Notes: a model not told the origin generated them from the sequence alone. Positions 18,703 to 28,935 are shown, counted from the first letter of the stretch. The stretch is DNA of 64,000 nt from an uncultured Odoribacter sp. (GCA_900544025.1 UQTM01000004.1:1-64000), one strand, 5' to 3'. Made by a program: numbers and translations.

Positions 18703-19920
18703 TCAATTCTGCCCGTCGCAGAATTTTTGCAGTTCATCCCAATATCCGGGAAAAGATTTTGTAACGACTTCTTTATCTACGATAACCATTCCCCGATGTT
18801 TCAAGGCGGCAGGGGCAAAAGCCATAGCCATACGGTGATCGTGATAAGTGGCGATCTCCGGTTTACCTGCTTGTTTGCAAGTTCCGTCCCAACTCAAAAT
18901 ATTATCGCCTTCAATGTTCAGGATATATCCTAATTTTTCCAATTCGTCGGCTAAAGCCTTCAGGCGGTCGGTTTCTTTGATCCTCAAAGTTTCCACCCCC
19001 GTAAAGCGGAAAGGCACGCCCATAACGCAGCAAGCCACGGTGAACGACTGTACCACATCGGGCATCTCCACAAAATCGAACTCCAGCTCAGAAACCTTCG
19101 GTTTCCCGGCAGCAATCACCACTCCTCCGGCTTCGAAAGAGGTTGAAACCCCTAACTTTTCCCAAACCCCGGCCTGCCCCGAATCTCCCTGGGTGCTATG
19201 CTGTAATAAACCGGGCATCCGGATTTCACCCGCACCCGAAACGGCAAGCAACTCATAAAAATAGGAAGCAGCGCTCCAATCCGATTCTACCCGGAAAGCC
19301 ACCGGAGTATAAGGGCAAGGCTCTACAACAATTTCCGATTCCCGAAAAACGACTTTCGCCCCGAACTCCTCCATAATGTGACGGGTCATTTCAATGTAGG
19401 TTCGCGATACGATCTTACCTGTCAGCCTGATCTTCAAACCGTTCGCCATATAAGGAGCGATCATCATCAAAGCCGAAACATACTGACTGCTGACCGACGC
19501 CGGCATCCCGATTTCTCCCCCCGTCAGCAACGAGCCATGTATCCGCAAAGGCGGACATCCCGGCTTTCCGGTATATTCGATACGTGCCCCCAATCGATTT
19601 AAGGCATCCACCAGGACACTGATCGGACGTTGTTGCATCCGTTCCGACCCGGTTATTTCCCAACACCCTACAATACGCGATAAAAAAGCGGTCAGGAAAC
19701 GCATAGCAGTACCGGCATGCCCGATGTCGAAACGATTGTCGTTCGAGTTCAACACCCGGAGCATGGAATTCGTATCGTCGCAATCGGCGAGATTCTCCAC
19801 CGGCAGAACACTATCGGCAAGAGCATTGATAATTAACACGCGATTGGAAATACTTTTGGACGCCGGAAGCCGTACTTCGCCGTTCAGAACCGTATTTTTA
19901 AAATTCAAGGCTATATTCAT
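18703..19920 (-). CDS. aroA: 3-phosphoshikimate 1-carboxyvinyltransferase (EPSP synthase)
   Basis: EPSP synthase of 405 residues, the sixth step of the shikimate pathway, joining shikimate-3-phosphate and PEP. Typical segments are LPASKSISNRVLIINALAD, GHAGTAMRFLTAFLS (the PEP-binding GNAG/GTxMR loop), PISVLVDALNRLGARI and the C-terminal RIKETDRLKALADELEKLG with DHRMAMAFA. The protein is slightly shorter than the ~427 residues of the enterobacterial enzyme, as usual in Bacteroidales. It follows aroB by 27 bases on the same strand. Confidence 0.95.
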   Translation of the reverse strand: MNIALNFKNTVLNGEVRLPASKSISNRVLIINALADSVLPVENLADCDDTNSMLRVLNSNDNRFDIGHAGTAMRFLTAFLSRIVGCWEITGSERMQQRPISVLVDALNRLGARIEYTGKPGCPPLRIHGSLLTGGEIGMPASVSSQYVSALMMIAPYMANGLKIRLTGKIVSRTYIEMTRHIMEEFGAKVVFRESEIVVEPCPYTPVAFRVESDWSAASYFYELLAVSGAGEIRMPGLLQHSTQGDSGQAGVWEKLGVSTSFEAGGVVIAAGKPKVSELEFDFVEMPDVVQSFTVACCVMGVPFRFTGVETLRIKETDRLKALADELEKLGYILNIEGDNILSWDGTCKQAGKPEIATYHDHRMAMAFAPAALKHRGMVIVDKEVVTKSFPGYWDELQKFCDGQN

Positions 19921-19947
19921 TTTTCAAATATTGCGGGTAAATCAGCC

Positions 19948-20985
19948 TCAAACGGTCAGCTGTTCCAATGCACTCAATATTTCTTCTTTACTGCAATAAT
20001 TATCGATCTCGAATTCCCCGGGGCAACGTAATAAAGTGAAATTCACCCCATCCTGTTCATTCTTCTTGTCATGCAGCATCAGGCTGTATAATTTTTCCGG
20101 TCCGGCCACCGCGCGGTAACGGGGAAATCTCTCTTCCACCAACCTGCGCACAGCCTCGTAATGCCTGGTCTCGAATCCCAGTTTTTTCATGGAGAGATAT
20201 AATTCGACCACCATTCCATAAGCTACGGCATCACCATGATATATTTCCATATCCTGTTCGATCGCCACACTTTCGATCGCATGTCCGATCGTATGCCCGA
20301 AATTCAAAGCTTTCCGAATACCCTTTTCTTTCGGGTCGGCTTCGACAACCGCCGCTTTTACGGCCACCGACTTACGGATCAATTCCAGAAAATCGGATTC
20401 CCCTACTTGTTTCAAATCGGCATTCATCACCTCTGCCAGCGCTTCCTCTCCTGCAAGTAAGGCATGCTTCAACATTTCGGCATATCCCGACAACACCTGT
20501 CTCAAAGGTAAAGTTTTCAGGAAAGTATTATCGATAATCACCAATTCAGGAATAGAAAAAGTGCCGATCTCATTTTTCAGCCCGTTGAAATTAATTCCGG
20601 TTTTTCCTCCCACCGATGCATCCACCTGTGCCAGCAAAGTAGTAGGGATATTGATACAGCGGATTCCCCGCTTAAAGCACGAGGCCGCAAAGCCCCCGAT
20701 ATCCGTTATCAGCCCGCCGCCGATATTCACCAGCACAGAATTGCGTTTGGCTCCCTGACGGCTTAATACCGACCAGATCTGTGCAACGCTTTCCAATGAT
20801 TTATGATGTTCTCCAGCCGGAACAGAGATCAGGTGGGAATCCGTAAATCCACTGTCCTGAAACAAACCGAGACAATGTTCCCGCGTCGTATCGTCCACCA
20901 GCACAAACACTCCGCCGGGTGCTGTCGTTTGAAGGCTCTCCCGGAGAATACGCCCCGCTTCATGGGTAAAAACTATATTTTTCAT
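19948..20985 (-). CDS. aroB: 3-dehydroquinate synthase
   Basis: AroB of 345 residues cyclises DAHP to 3-dehydroquinate, the second shikimate step, using NAD+ and a divalent metal. Recognisable are the NAD motif NIGGGLITDIGGFAAS, the substrate loop VGGKTGINFNGLKNEIGTF and the metal-binding His motif ALNFGHTIGHAIES. Length is normal. It is the first gene of an aroB-aroA-transporter-tadA run on the minus strand. Confidence 0.96.
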   Translation of the reverse strand: MKNIVFTHEAGRILRESLQTTAPGGVFVLVDDTTREHCLGLFQDSGFTDSHLISVPAGEHHKSLESVAQIWSVLSRQGAKRNSVLVNIGGGLITDIGGFAASCFKRGIRCINIPTTLLAQVDASVGGKTGINFNGLKNEIGTFSIPELVIIDNTFLKTLPLRQVLSGYAEMLKHALLAGEEALAEVMNADLKQVGESDFLELIRKSVAVKAAVVEADPKEKGIRKALNFGHTIGHAIESVAIEQDMEIYHGDAVAYGMVVELYLSMKKLGFETRHYEAVRRLVEERFPRYRAVAGPEKLYSLMLHDKKNEQDGVNFTLLRCPGEFEIDNYCSKEEILSALEQLTV

Positions 20986-21001
20986 AAGTAGAAGTTTATC
21001 A

Positions 21002-21009
21002 CAAAGGTA
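21002..21009 (-). promoter_or_regulatory. -7 promoter element of the aroB operon
   Basis: On the minus strand this reads TACCTTTG, a perfect TAnnTTTG box, 16 bases upstream of the aroB ATG. A TTTT stands 21 bases further up where TTTG is expected. Confidence 0.4.
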
Positions 21010-21178
21010 ATTAGTTCATAGCAAATTTTAAAAAGTAGGCAACAAAAAGTATTCCTTATCTTTCATTTATCGTTTTACTCCGGCATTATCGATTAAAATC
21101 ACTTTCTTTTTCCAACTATTTCATAGTTAATAAAATTATTATTATATTCGCTAATTCCTCACCTTAAACCTTAGCGAT

Positions 21179-22294
21179 ATGATTCCGGAAAGCGCCATCC
21201 AAACTCAGGTAGCCGTGACCATGCTACCCAGATTCAACTCCCGGCTCTATCTGCCGCTATTCGAACAGTGCGGAGGAATAGAGGGCTTTTTCAAAGAAAG
21301 TCCGGCAGCTCTGGAAAAACTCTACCGGGCGACTCACATTCCCCTCCGTTCCCCCGATCGCTCCCTCGCTCTCGAAAAGGCAAAGCGGGAATTAGAGGAC
21401 ATGGACAAACACGGCATACACATTTGCTCTATCGAGCACCCCGGTTATCCCGAATTACTGGCACATTGCGAAGACGCTCCCCTGGTATTTTTCTACAAGG
21501 GGACATTGGATATCAATGCCTGTCCCGTCCGTTTAGCCATCGTGGGGACCCGTCATGCCACACCCCGGGGCGAAGCAAAAGTGGAATCTATCCTGACAGA
21601 GCTTTCCCGGTCAGGACATCGTCCCGCCATCGTCAGCGGCTTGGCTTTCGGCATCGATGCTGCGGCACACCGGGCCAGCCTCTCCAATCATCTGAAAACC
21701 TATGCCGTATTAGGGCACGGGCTGCACATGATCTATCCCGCAGCCCATAAAAAACTGGCAGAAAAAATCATAGAAACGGGAGGGGCGCTGATTTCCGAAT
21801 TTCCTTGTTGTGCCAAAGTACTGCCGGCCAATTTCCTGCAACGAAACCGAATTATCGCGGGCATGAGCCAGGCCACCCTGATTGCAGAATCGGCAGAAAA
21901 AGGAGGAGCCATGACCACGGCCCGGATCGCTCTTTCCTATAACCGGGATGTTATGGCGCTTCCGGGACGGCCGGAAGATAAATGGTCGGCCGGATGCAAC
22001 CGCCTGATTAAAGAAAATGTAGCGGCTTTAGTCGAAAGTACCACAGACATTGCAAACATTTTAGGATTGAGCTGTTCTTCCGCCCTTCCCCTGCAAACCA
22101 CACTCGGTCTTTTCAGCACAGACGATAATGAAACGGTAGTGCTCAAGCTGCTTTCCGACAAAGAAAATATGCGCATGGATGAAATCGCCGTTGCAACTCA
22201 CATCCCCGTGAACGAACTATCCGCCCTATTCTTAAAATTAGAACTGGAAGGAAAGGTCATAGCCTTACCGGGAAAAAATTACAGTGTCTGTTAA
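21179..22294 (+). CDS. dprA: DNA-processing protein DprA
   Basis: DprA/Smf of 371 residues, which loads RecA on incoming single-stranded DNA during natural transformation in competent bacteria. After an N-terminal helical region (~1-75) comes the extended Rossmann fold with VGTRHATPRGEAKVESI, VSGLAFGIDAAAHRASL and SEKGGAMTTARIALSYNRDV. The C-terminus (~305-371) is a DprA_WH winged helix (RMDEIAVATHIPVNELSALF). Length matches the family. The stop overlaps the stop of the convergent GH20 gene by 4 bases. Confidence 0.93.
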   Translation: MIPESAIQTQVAVTMLPRFNSRLYLPLFEQCGGIEGFFKESPAALEKLYRATHIPLRSPDRSLALEKAKRELEDMDKHGIHICSIEHPGYPELLAHCEDAPLVFFYKGTLDINACPVRLAIVGTRHATPRGEAKVESILTELSRSGHRPAIVSGLAFGIDAAAHRASLSNHLKTYAVLGHGLHMIYPAAHKKLAEKIIETGGALISEFPCCAKVLPANFLQRNRIIAGMSQATLIAESAEKGGAMTTARIALSYNRDVMALPGRPEDKWSAGCNRLIKENVAALVESTTDIANILGLSCSSALPLQTTLGLFSTDDNETVVLKLLSDKENMRMDEIAVATHIPVNELSALFLKLELEGKVIALPGKNYSVC

Positions 22295-24192
22295 TTCAGG
22301 TTACCTACTACCCGCTTTTTATTTCCGGCGCGCTTCACCAACTCCTTCGCCTCGATAGCAATCTGTTTTCCGACAGGCTTCCCTTCACGGAAAGTTCCGA
22401 CAATCAACCGGGTTGCATTCCGGGGAATCGACAACGGACGTTCATACTTTACGGAAAAAGTATCCACATTCGTATTATCGAACGTATAGTAAATATCCAG
22501 ATCGTCGAGCTCTGCCGAAAGTTCGATCTCTACCTCCCCGGCCTCATTCCGATAAGGGGTAATAATCGCATTATACATACTGCGGGCATAATTCGTCCCG
22601 GCATATTCCGCCCGGTTAAAATGCTCTTCCACCCGCCGGATAAAATCTTTCCAGCTCCGGACATTTTCAGGCGACCACAACACCTCGGCCAATGCCCAGC
22701 CTCTGGGCCATGCCATATATTCGGCATGCCGGAAAGTGGGAATCGATTCACTCCACAGATTACCCTGTCCTCCTAAAATAAATGTAGAATCCACCCCCTG
22801 CGGCACAGGCTGAAATGCATACGAATCGCTCAAACGGCACATAGAATAAGTTTCGGGCTCTACGGTCGGTTCCCCCTGATACAAATCCAGATAACAATGA
22901 TTATCCGGAGTCATAATCACATGATGTCCTTGCTGTGCAGCCTGAATACCTCCTTTCATTCCCCGCCACGACATAACATTCGCCTCCGGAGCCAATCCGC
23001 CGTCATGGATTTCGTCCCAACCGACCAAGCGTTTCCCTTTCGCCTTCAAAACTTTTTCCATCCGGCGGATAAAATAACTCTGCAATTCATGCACATTCTT
23101 CAATCCTTCCTGCTGCATCCGTTCTTTACATTTCGGGCATTTATTCCAGAATCCTTTAAAACATTCATCTCCCCCCACATGGATATAAGGCGAAGGGAAA
23201 AGGGCGGCCACTTCCGAAAACACTTTCTCCAAATATTCGAACGTTTTATCGTTTCCGGCACAAAGGCTATTTTCGTCTATTCCATAAAATTTATTCCCGA
23301 CATTGATATATTCCGGCGCCTTAAAACAAGCCAATTCCGGATAAGCGACCAAAAAAGCCAGACTGTGGCCGGGCACATCGATCTCGGGCATAATCGTAAC
23401 ATACCGTTCACGGGCATATTCGATAACCTCTTTAATATCTTCCTGGGTATAAAAGCCTCCATAAGATACCGGTTCGCCGGGCTGCTGCGGCTCCCGGGTC
23501 CACCAGTCGCCCACCCGTTCCGCACGCATAGCCCCTTTACGGGTCAGTTCCGGCAACGACTTGATTTCGATACGCCATCCCTGGTCATCCGTAAGATGCC
23601 AATGAAATACATTCATTTTATATTCGGCAATTTCATCGATAAATTGTTTTACTTCCTCTTTGTTGAAATAATGGCGGCTAACATCGAGCATCATACCCCG
23701 CCAGCCGAATCGGGGCACGTCCTTCACTTCCACACAAGGAAGCGTCCAATCCATCTGTTCCACTCTCTCCCGGCTTTTTACCTGAGACGGCAACAATTGT
23801 AATAAAGACTGCACGCCATAGAATAACCCGGCAGGGGATGCCGCAGTAATAAGGATTCCTTTTTTCCCCACAGAAAGACGATACCCTTCCGCACCCAGGT
23901 CCCGGTCTCCGGTCAGCTCCAGCCGGACAACCCCTTTACCGGAAGCGGCAGGGGTAAACCCGATTCCCGATGCAGGCTCTATTTTACCGTTCAGATACCG
24001 GACGATCGATTTCAATTCATCATTAAAAGGGACACAAACAATCCTGCCGCTACGCAATACATATTCTCCCTCTCCCTGCACCAGGCTGGAAGGTACGGGA
24101 ATAATACTCACCTGCCGTTCCCCGGCGAATAGATTTGCCGCAAAAAACGCCACGACCACAAAGGTTATCAAACACTTACCTAATAACTTCAT
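22291..24192 (-). CDS. Secreted beta-N-acetylhexosaminidase (GH20)
   Basis: An exported glycosidase of 633 residues that removes terminal GlcNAc or GalNAc from glycans. A signal peptide covers residues ~1-23 (LITFVVVAFFAANLFAG). An N-terminal GH20b domain (~25-150) precedes the GH20 barrel. The catalytic Asp-Glu pair is in SPYIHVGGDECFKGFW, and active-site aromatic/acidic motifs include FHWHLTDDQGWRIEIKS and MPEIDVPGHS. The C-terminal ~80 residues are a CHB_HEX_C-like domain. It stands alone, not within a recognisable SusC/SusD polysaccharide utilisation locus, and suits mucin or N-glycan foraging or peptidoglycan/chitobiose turnover. Confidence 0.93.
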   Translation of the reverse strand: MKLLGKCLITFVVVAFFAANLFAGERQVSIIPVPSSLVQGEGEYVLRSGRIVCVPFNDELKSIVRYLNGKIEPASGIGFTPAASGKGVVRLELTGDRDLGAEGYRLSVGKKGILITAASPAGLFYGVQSLLQLLPSQVKSRERVEQMDWTLPCVEVKDVPRFGWRGMMLDVSRHYFNKEEVKQFIDEIAEYKMNVFHWHLTDDQGWRIEIKSLPELTRKGAMRAERVGDWWTREPQQPGEPVSYGGFYTQEDIKEVIEYARERYVTIMPEIDVPGHSLAFLVAYPELACFKAPEYINVGNKFYGIDENSLCAGNDKTFEYLEKVFSEVAALFPSPYIHVGGDECFKGFWNKCPKCKERMQQEGLKNVHELQSYFIRRMEKVLKAKGKRLVGWDEIHDGGLAPEANVMSWRGMKGGIQAAQQGHHVIMTPDNHCYLDLYQGEPTVEPETYSMCRLSDSYAFQPVPQGVDSTFILGGQGNLWSESIPTFRHAEYMAWPRGWALAEVLWSPENVRSWKDFIRRVEEHFNRAEYAGTNYARSMYNAIITPYRNEAGEVEIELSAELDDLDIYYTFDNTNVDTFSVKYERPLSIPRNATRLIVGTFREGKPVGKQIAIEAKELVKRAGNKKRVVGNLN

Positions 24193-24474
24193 AATTTACA
24201 ACGCTTATAATAATTTGTTCTCAAATATACTGCTTTCTAAATAAAAAAGAAGAAATCCGGACCCAACAGATCGGACAGTTCTCCGGTCTTTATTTTTCAA
24301 TCGAAAAAACTTTCAGATTATCAACTAAAACCATATTTCGATAACAATTCAAAAGCAAAAGCGACATTTATTAGCAAAAAATTGATTTGAAAAAATTTTA
24401 CTATAAAAAATAAATAAATAAATTTGACATACGAAAACGTTTGAAACACATTTTTTGACTAAACAACATACAAC

Positions 24475-25809
24475 ATGAAACCGGAAATTAAAGCATTCAT
24501 GGACGCCCTGAAAGCAAGGACGGTAGGTGAAACAGAATTTCATCAGGCAGTAGAAGAAGTTATTGAAACCGTATGGGATACCTATCAATCGAATCCCAAA
24601 TACAAAGCCAATAAGATTCTCGAAAAAATGGTAGAGCCTGAAAGAGTGATTATTTTCCGTGTCCCCTGGATCGACGACAAAGGAGAGGTACAGATCAACC
24701 GGGGTTACCGCGTACAATTCAACAGTGCGATCGGCCCGTACAAAGGCGGTTTGCGCTTCCATTCGTCGGTTACGCTGGGAGGCTTGAAATTTTTAGGATT
24801 CGAACAAACTTTCAAGAATTCCCTGACGACTCTTCCCATGGGAGGGGGCAAAGGAGGATCGGACTTCAATCCCAAAGGGAAATCGGACAATGAAGTCATG
24901 CGTTTCTGTCAAAGTTTTATGACCGAACTCTGCAAGCACATCGGCCCGGATACGGACGTTCCGGCAGGAGACATTGGTGTGGGAAGCAGGGAGATCGGAT
25001 ATCTGTTCGGACAGTATAAAAGAATATGTAATGAATTTACCGGAGTGCTCACCGGGAAAGCCCGGGAATTCGGCGGTTCGAGAGTACGCCCGGAAGCCAC
25101 CGGATATGGAACGGTTTATTTTGCTCAACACATGCTGAAAGAAAAAGGCGACGACATCAAAGGTAAAACCGTAGCCTTGTCGGGTTTCGGGAATGTTGCC
25201 TGGGGAGCGGCTGAAAAATTAGTGCAGTTAGGCGCTAAAGTCGTCACCATTTCCGGCCCGGACGGTTACATTTACGATGAAAAAGGATTGACGCAGGAAG
25301 GGGTGGACTACATGCTCGAACTCAGGGCGAGCAACAACGACATCGTCGCACCTTACGCCGAACGGTTCGGGGCCAAATTCTTCCCCGGCCATAAACCCTG
25401 GGAGGTGAAATGCGATATAGCTTTTCCGTGTGCGATACAGAACGAATTGAACGAAGAAGATGCTAAAAAATTAGTAGCGAACGGCTGCCGGATGGTGGTG
25501 GAGACCTCCAACATGGGATGTACCGCCGAAGCCGTAAAATACCTGAACGATCACATCGCTTTTGCACCGGGCAAAGCCGCCAATGCGGGAGGAGTTGCCG
25601 TATCGGGACTCGAAATGAGCCAAAATTCGATGCGTTACAGTTGGACGGCCGAAGAAGTAGATGCCAAACTATCGCAAATTATGAAAGAGATACATGATAC
25701 CTGCGTGAAATTCGGCAAAACCGGTGATAAAATCGACTATGTAAAAGGGGCGAATATCGGAGGCTTTATCAAAGTGGCAGAAGCCATGTGCGCCCAGGGG
25801 CATGTATAA
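24475..25809 (+). CDS. gdhA: NADP-specific glutamate dehydrogenase
   Basis: Glutamate dehydrogenase of 444 residues, the small hexameric class that assimilates ammonia onto 2-oxoglutarate. Signature segments are GPYKGGLRFHSSVTLGGLKF and LPMGGGKGGSDF (substrate Lys), VPAGDIGVGSREIGYLFGQY, and the nucleotide-binding ALSGFGNVAWGAAEKL. The S in the first glycine-rich turn region and the overall length suit the NADP-dependent anabolic type of Bacteroidales. It is monocistronic with a strong hairpin after the stop. Confidence 0.95.
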   Translation: MKPEIKAFMDALKARTVGETEFHQAVEEVIETVWDTYQSNPKYKANKILEKMVEPERVIIFRVPWIDDKGEVQINRGYRVQFNSAIGPYKGGLRFHSSVTLGGLKFLGFEQTFKNSLTTLPMGGGKGGSDFNPKGKSDNEVMRFCQSFMTELCKHIGPDTDVPAGDIGVGSREIGYLFGQYKRICNEFTGVLTGKAREFGGSRVRPEATGYGTVYFAQHMLKEKGDDIKGKTVALSGFGNVAWGAAEKLVQLGAKVVTISGPDGYIYDEKGLTQEGVDYMLELRASNNDIVAPYAERFGAKFFPGHKPWEVKCDIAFPCAIQNELNEEDAKKLVANGCRMVVETSNMGCTAEAVKYLNDHIAFAPGKAANAGGVAVSGLEMSQNSMRYSWTAEEVDAKLSQIMKEIHDTCVKFGKTGDKIDYVKGANIGGFIKVAEAMCAQGHV

Positions 25810-25843
25810 ATCTTCCGAGCTGCAAAATGCGACGAATGACATC

Positions 25844-25872
25844 CCTCCTGCGAGGATTATCCTCGCAGGAGG
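25844..25872 (+). terminator. Hairpin terminator after gdhA
   Basis: A perfect 12-bp GC-rich stem (CCTCCTGCGAGG 25844-25855 with CCTCGCAGGAGG 25861-25872) and an ATTAT loop, 35 bases past the gdhA stop. The T run behind it is short. The remaining ~260 bases to tatD hold no gene that I can see. Confidence 0.65.
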
Positions 25873-26132
25873 TGTTTCAAACCTTCACCCCTCATCTATC
25901 TTCACCCGGGACTTATCCCGTCCAGGTAGGCCGATATCAGCAATTTCTTCCGGCTTTTCCCGAAATATCCATTCCGGGCTCACCGGTAGCGGACTCCGGT
26001 TTTCTGAATAAATGTAAAAGCTTATGCCGGCATAACTTATCGTTCGACTTTTTTATTATCTTCGTTCCAGAAAACAGCAAAATAAAATTCTAAAGGCTTT
26101 TCGCCGGAACAATCACTATAAACATTCCGAAT

Positions 26133-26915
26133 ATGTTTATCGACACACATTCACACATCTACGAAGAAGAATTCCGGGAAGACCGGACTGCAACGGTGCA
26201 ACGTGCACTGGAAGCAAATGTAAAATATATTGTTTTACCCGATATCGACAGCGAATCACGCGGGCGTATGCTGGCTCTGGAAGCACAATATCCCGATATG
26301 ATGTTTCCATTGGCAGGACTTCACCCGACCTCTGTTCACGAAAATTACCGGGAAGAACTGACACAGGTAGAAAAACAGCTGGGAACCCACACATTCTACG
26401 GGATCGGTGAATGTGGCATAGACCTCTATTGGGATAAAAGCACTTATAAAGAACAGATCAAAGCTTTTGAACACCAGTTAGGACTGGCTAAAGATATGAA
26501 CTTCCCCATAATCATTCATTCCAGGGAATCACTACCGGAAATATTCCAGGTATTAAAAAAACATCCTCACGTGAAAGGAATACTGCACTGTTTCCCCGGC
26601 AACGAGGAAGAAGCCGTATTAGCCTGTGAAATGGGACTCCTGTTAGGCATAGGCGGGGTGGTGACGTTCAAAAACAGTGCCATGGCAAAAGCCGTACAAA
26701 AAGTAGGTATAGAACACCTTGTACTGGAAACCGATTCACCCTACCTGGCACCCGTTCCTTTCCGGGGTAAACGGAACGAAAGCGGCTATATCCCCCTGAT
26801 TGCCGCCAAAATAGCAGAACTGACAGGAGAAGATATAAAAAAAATAGAAGCGGTAACGACACAAAATGCCATGAATTTATTTAATTTGCAACTTGAAAAC
26901 AGAGGAGATAGCTAA
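26133..26915 (+). CDS. TatD-family metal-dependent deoxyribonuclease
   Basis: A TatD/YcfH-type hydrolase of 260 residues with the metallo-dependent TIM barrel. Metal ligands are visible in MFIDTHSHIYEEEF, in GIGECGIDLYWDK (Glu), in FPIIIHSRES (His), in KGILHCFPGN (His) and in LETDSPYLAPVPFRGKRNE (Asp). Members act as 3'-5' DNA or RNA exonucleases, with quality-control roles. Length is standard. Its stop is 58 bases before the asparaginase gene on the same strand, so they are probably one transcript. Confidence 0.9.
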   Translation: MFIDTHSHIYEEEFREDRTATVQRALEANVKYIVLPDIDSESRGRMLALEAQYPDMMFPLAGLHPTSVHENYREELTQVEKQLGTHTFYGIGECGIDLYWDKSTYKEQIKAFEHQLGLAKDMNFPIIIHSRESLPEIFQVLKKHPHVKGILHCFPGNEEEAVLACEMGLLLGIGGVVTFKNSAMAKAVQKVGIEHLVLETDSPYLAPVPFRGKRNESGYIPLIAAKIAELTGEDIKKIEAVTTQNAMNLFNLQLENRGDS

Positions 26916-26973
26916 TCGTTTTTCCGGTGACCCGAAATCATTTTCCCGGTAGTTTAATTACGACAAATCGCAA

Positions 26974-28014
26974 ATGGAGAAATCCGTACTCATTATATAC
27001 ACAGGCGGAACGATCGGCATGGTAAACGATCCGGAAACGGGAGCGTTATGCCCGTTCAACTTTGAGCAGATCGCCAAAGCCGTCCCTGAAATCAAAGAAT
27101 TCGGCTTTACGATCGACAGTTATACCCTGCCGGATATTATCGACTCGTCCGACCTGAAACCCGATCTCTGGGAAAATCTTTGCAATATCATTACAAAGAA
27201 CTATGAAAAATATTGCGGCTTCGTCATTCTGCACGGTACGGATACAATGGCTTACTCTGCCTCGGCATTGAGTTTTATGCTGGAGAACCTGACCAAACCG
27301 GTTATTTTCACCGGCTCGCAGTTGCCCATCGGCACCATCCGAACCGATGGACGCGAAAACCTGATCGCCGCTCTCGAGATAGCCGCAGCTTATCTGGAAG
27401 ATAAGGCAATCGTTCCGGAAGTGTGCATCCTATTCGGGGATAAACTGTTCCGGGGCAACAGAACGACTAAAGTCAATGCAGAAAGCTTCGACGCTTTTCA
27501 ATCGTTCAATTATCCTCCGTTAGCGGAAATCGGTATCCATATACATTATAATTACGGAGCTATCGATTACACGCCCCGCACAGGGGAACTGTCCGCCTTC
27601 ACCCCGATGAACACAGGTATCGCCATTCTGCAACTATTTCCCGGCCTGCGACCGGAAGTAATCGAAGCGATCGTTAATACACCGGGCATAAAAGGAATTA
27701 TTTTAGAAACTTACGGTTCGGGAAACGCACCGACGGACAAGGTATTTCTTTCGAAAATAAAGGAAGCCGCAAGCAAAGGAACCATTATATACAACGTCAC
27801 CCAATGCCTGGGCGGTACGGTGGAGATGGGAAGATATGAAACCAGCAGAAAATTATTAAAATACGGTGTGTCAAGTGGATATGATATTACCATGGAAGCG
27901 GCGATCTGTAAAATGATGCATTTATTGGCCAAATGTCAAGACACTAACGAAATAAAAAAATACTTAAATTCATCGATTAAGGGAGAAATTAGTATTAATC
28001 GTGTTGGGTTTTAA
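26974..28014 (+). CDS. ansA: Type I (cytoplasmic) L-asparaginase
   Basis: Asparaginase of 346 residues hydrolysing asparagine to aspartate and ammonia. The first catalytic Thr is in YTGGTIGMVND and the second triad is in VILHGTDTMAYSASALSFML, with the Lys in NRTTKVNAESFDAF. There is no signal peptide, and the length matches the cytosolic type I enzymes and not the periplasmic type II. It lies directly downstream of the tatD-family gene. The intergenic region after it carries the start of the ExbB/ExbD operon. Confidence 0.92.
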   Translation: MEKSVLIIYTGGTIGMVNDPETGALCPFNFEQIAKAVPEIKEFGFTIDSYTLPDIIDSSDLKPDLWENLCNIITKNYEKYCGFVILHGTDTMAYSASALSFMLENLTKPVIFTGSQLPIGTIRTDGRENLIAALEIAAAYLEDKAIVPEVCILFGDKLFRGNRTTKVNAESFDAFQSFNYPPLAEIGIHIHYNYGAIDYTPRTGELSAFTPMNTGIAILQLFPGLRPEVIEAIVNTPGIKGIILETYGSGNAPTDKVFLSKIKEAASKGTIIYNVTQCLGGTVEMGRYETSRKLLKYGVSSGYDITMEAAICKMMHLLAKCQDTNEIKKYLNSSIKGEISINRVGF

Positions 28015-28143
28015 CATTTTTTTTGTACCTTGCCGCGTCTTTTGGTGGGTATAATAGGCCACACAAAGGTTTGCATAAGGAGAACGTAGAAAACGAGAGT
28101 TAAATTTTAATTATTAATAAACTAAAAATCAGTTAAATTGATC

Positions 28144-28929
28144 ATGAGAAAATTATTTGCACTAATAGCAGTTTTAGGTATGCTTACTATTGGAGCATCA
28201 AAACTAATGGCTCAGGAAGAAGAAACAGCTGCTGCTGACGTTCAGACAACACAGACTGCAACTTCTTTCGATGATGAAGTAATTGAGAGCACAACCCTGC
28301 ACGCAGCCATCAAACAAAAATTCATCGAAGGTGGTGCCGGATTTATGGCGGCTGTTGTATTGTGTTTGATCTTCGGTCTGGCAATCGCTATCGAAAGAGT
28401 AATTTATTTGAATCTTTCCGACACAAACACCAAAAAATTCATCGCAGGTTTCGAAGATGCCCTGAACAACGGAGGACTGGAAGCAGCAAAAGACTATTGC
28501 CGCAACACCAGAGGTCCGGTTGCAAGTATTTTCTATCAGGGACTTTCTCGTTACGATCAAGGTATAGACATGGTTGAAAAATCGGTTGTATCTTATGGTT
28601 CCGTACAAATGGGACTTTTGGAAAAAGGTTTGACCTGGATCGGATTGTTCATCGCTTTAGCCCCGATGTTGGGATTCCTTGGAACTGTAATCGGTATGAT
28701 CCAGGCGTTCGATAACATTCAGGCTGCAGGAGATATGAGCCCGGCATTGGTTGCAGGAGGTATCAAAGTGGCTTTGATTACAACCGTAGGTGGTTTGATC
28801 GTAGCTATGATTCTGCAGGTATTCTATAACTATTGTATCGCAAAAGTAGAAGGCATCGTAAACAACATGGAAGATGCTTCTGTAAGCTTATTGGATATCT
28901 TAGTAAAACACGAACAAATAAAGAAATAA
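28144..28929 (+). CDS. MotA/TolQ/ExbB proton channel family protein
   Basis: An inner-membrane proton-channel subunit of 261 residues. The ATG at 28144 (MRKLFALIAV) is used; the longer frame begins with TTG. The N-terminal ~24 residues are hydrophobic and signal-like and end near LMAQ, followed by an acidic, Thr-rich stretch. The core has a first membrane helix (AAVVLCLIFGLAIAIERVIYL) and two more in the conserved TolQ/ExbB block GLTWIGLFIALAPMLGFLGT with VIGMIQAF and VALITTVGGLIVAMILQ. With the two ExbD proteins downstream it should harvest proton motive force for TonB- or Tol-type outer-membrane work. Confidence 0.9.
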   Translation: MRKLFALIAVLGMLTIGASKLMAQEEETAAADVQTTQTATSFDDEVIESTTLHAAIKQKFIEGGAGFMAAVVLCLIFGLAIAIERVIYLNLSDTNTKKFIAGFEDALNNGGLEAAKDYCRNTRGPVASIFYQGLSRYDQGIDMVEKSVVSYGSVQMGLLEKGLTWIGLFIALAPMLGFLGTVIGMIQAFDNIQAAGDMSPALVAGGIKVALITTVGGLIVAMILQVFYNYCIAKVEGIVNNMEDASVSLLDILVKHEQIKK

Positions 28930-28935
28930 AAAACC

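Noticed and set aside
22897..23802. 301-codon plus-strand frame opposite the GH20 gene
   Set aside because: Shadow frame of the hexosaminidase, rich in His/Phe/Arg and with no motif.
21179..24192. dprA/GH20 convergent 4-base overlap as a fusion or frameshift
   Set aside because: Both proteins have normal lengths and complete C-terminal domains; the overlap is simple convergence.
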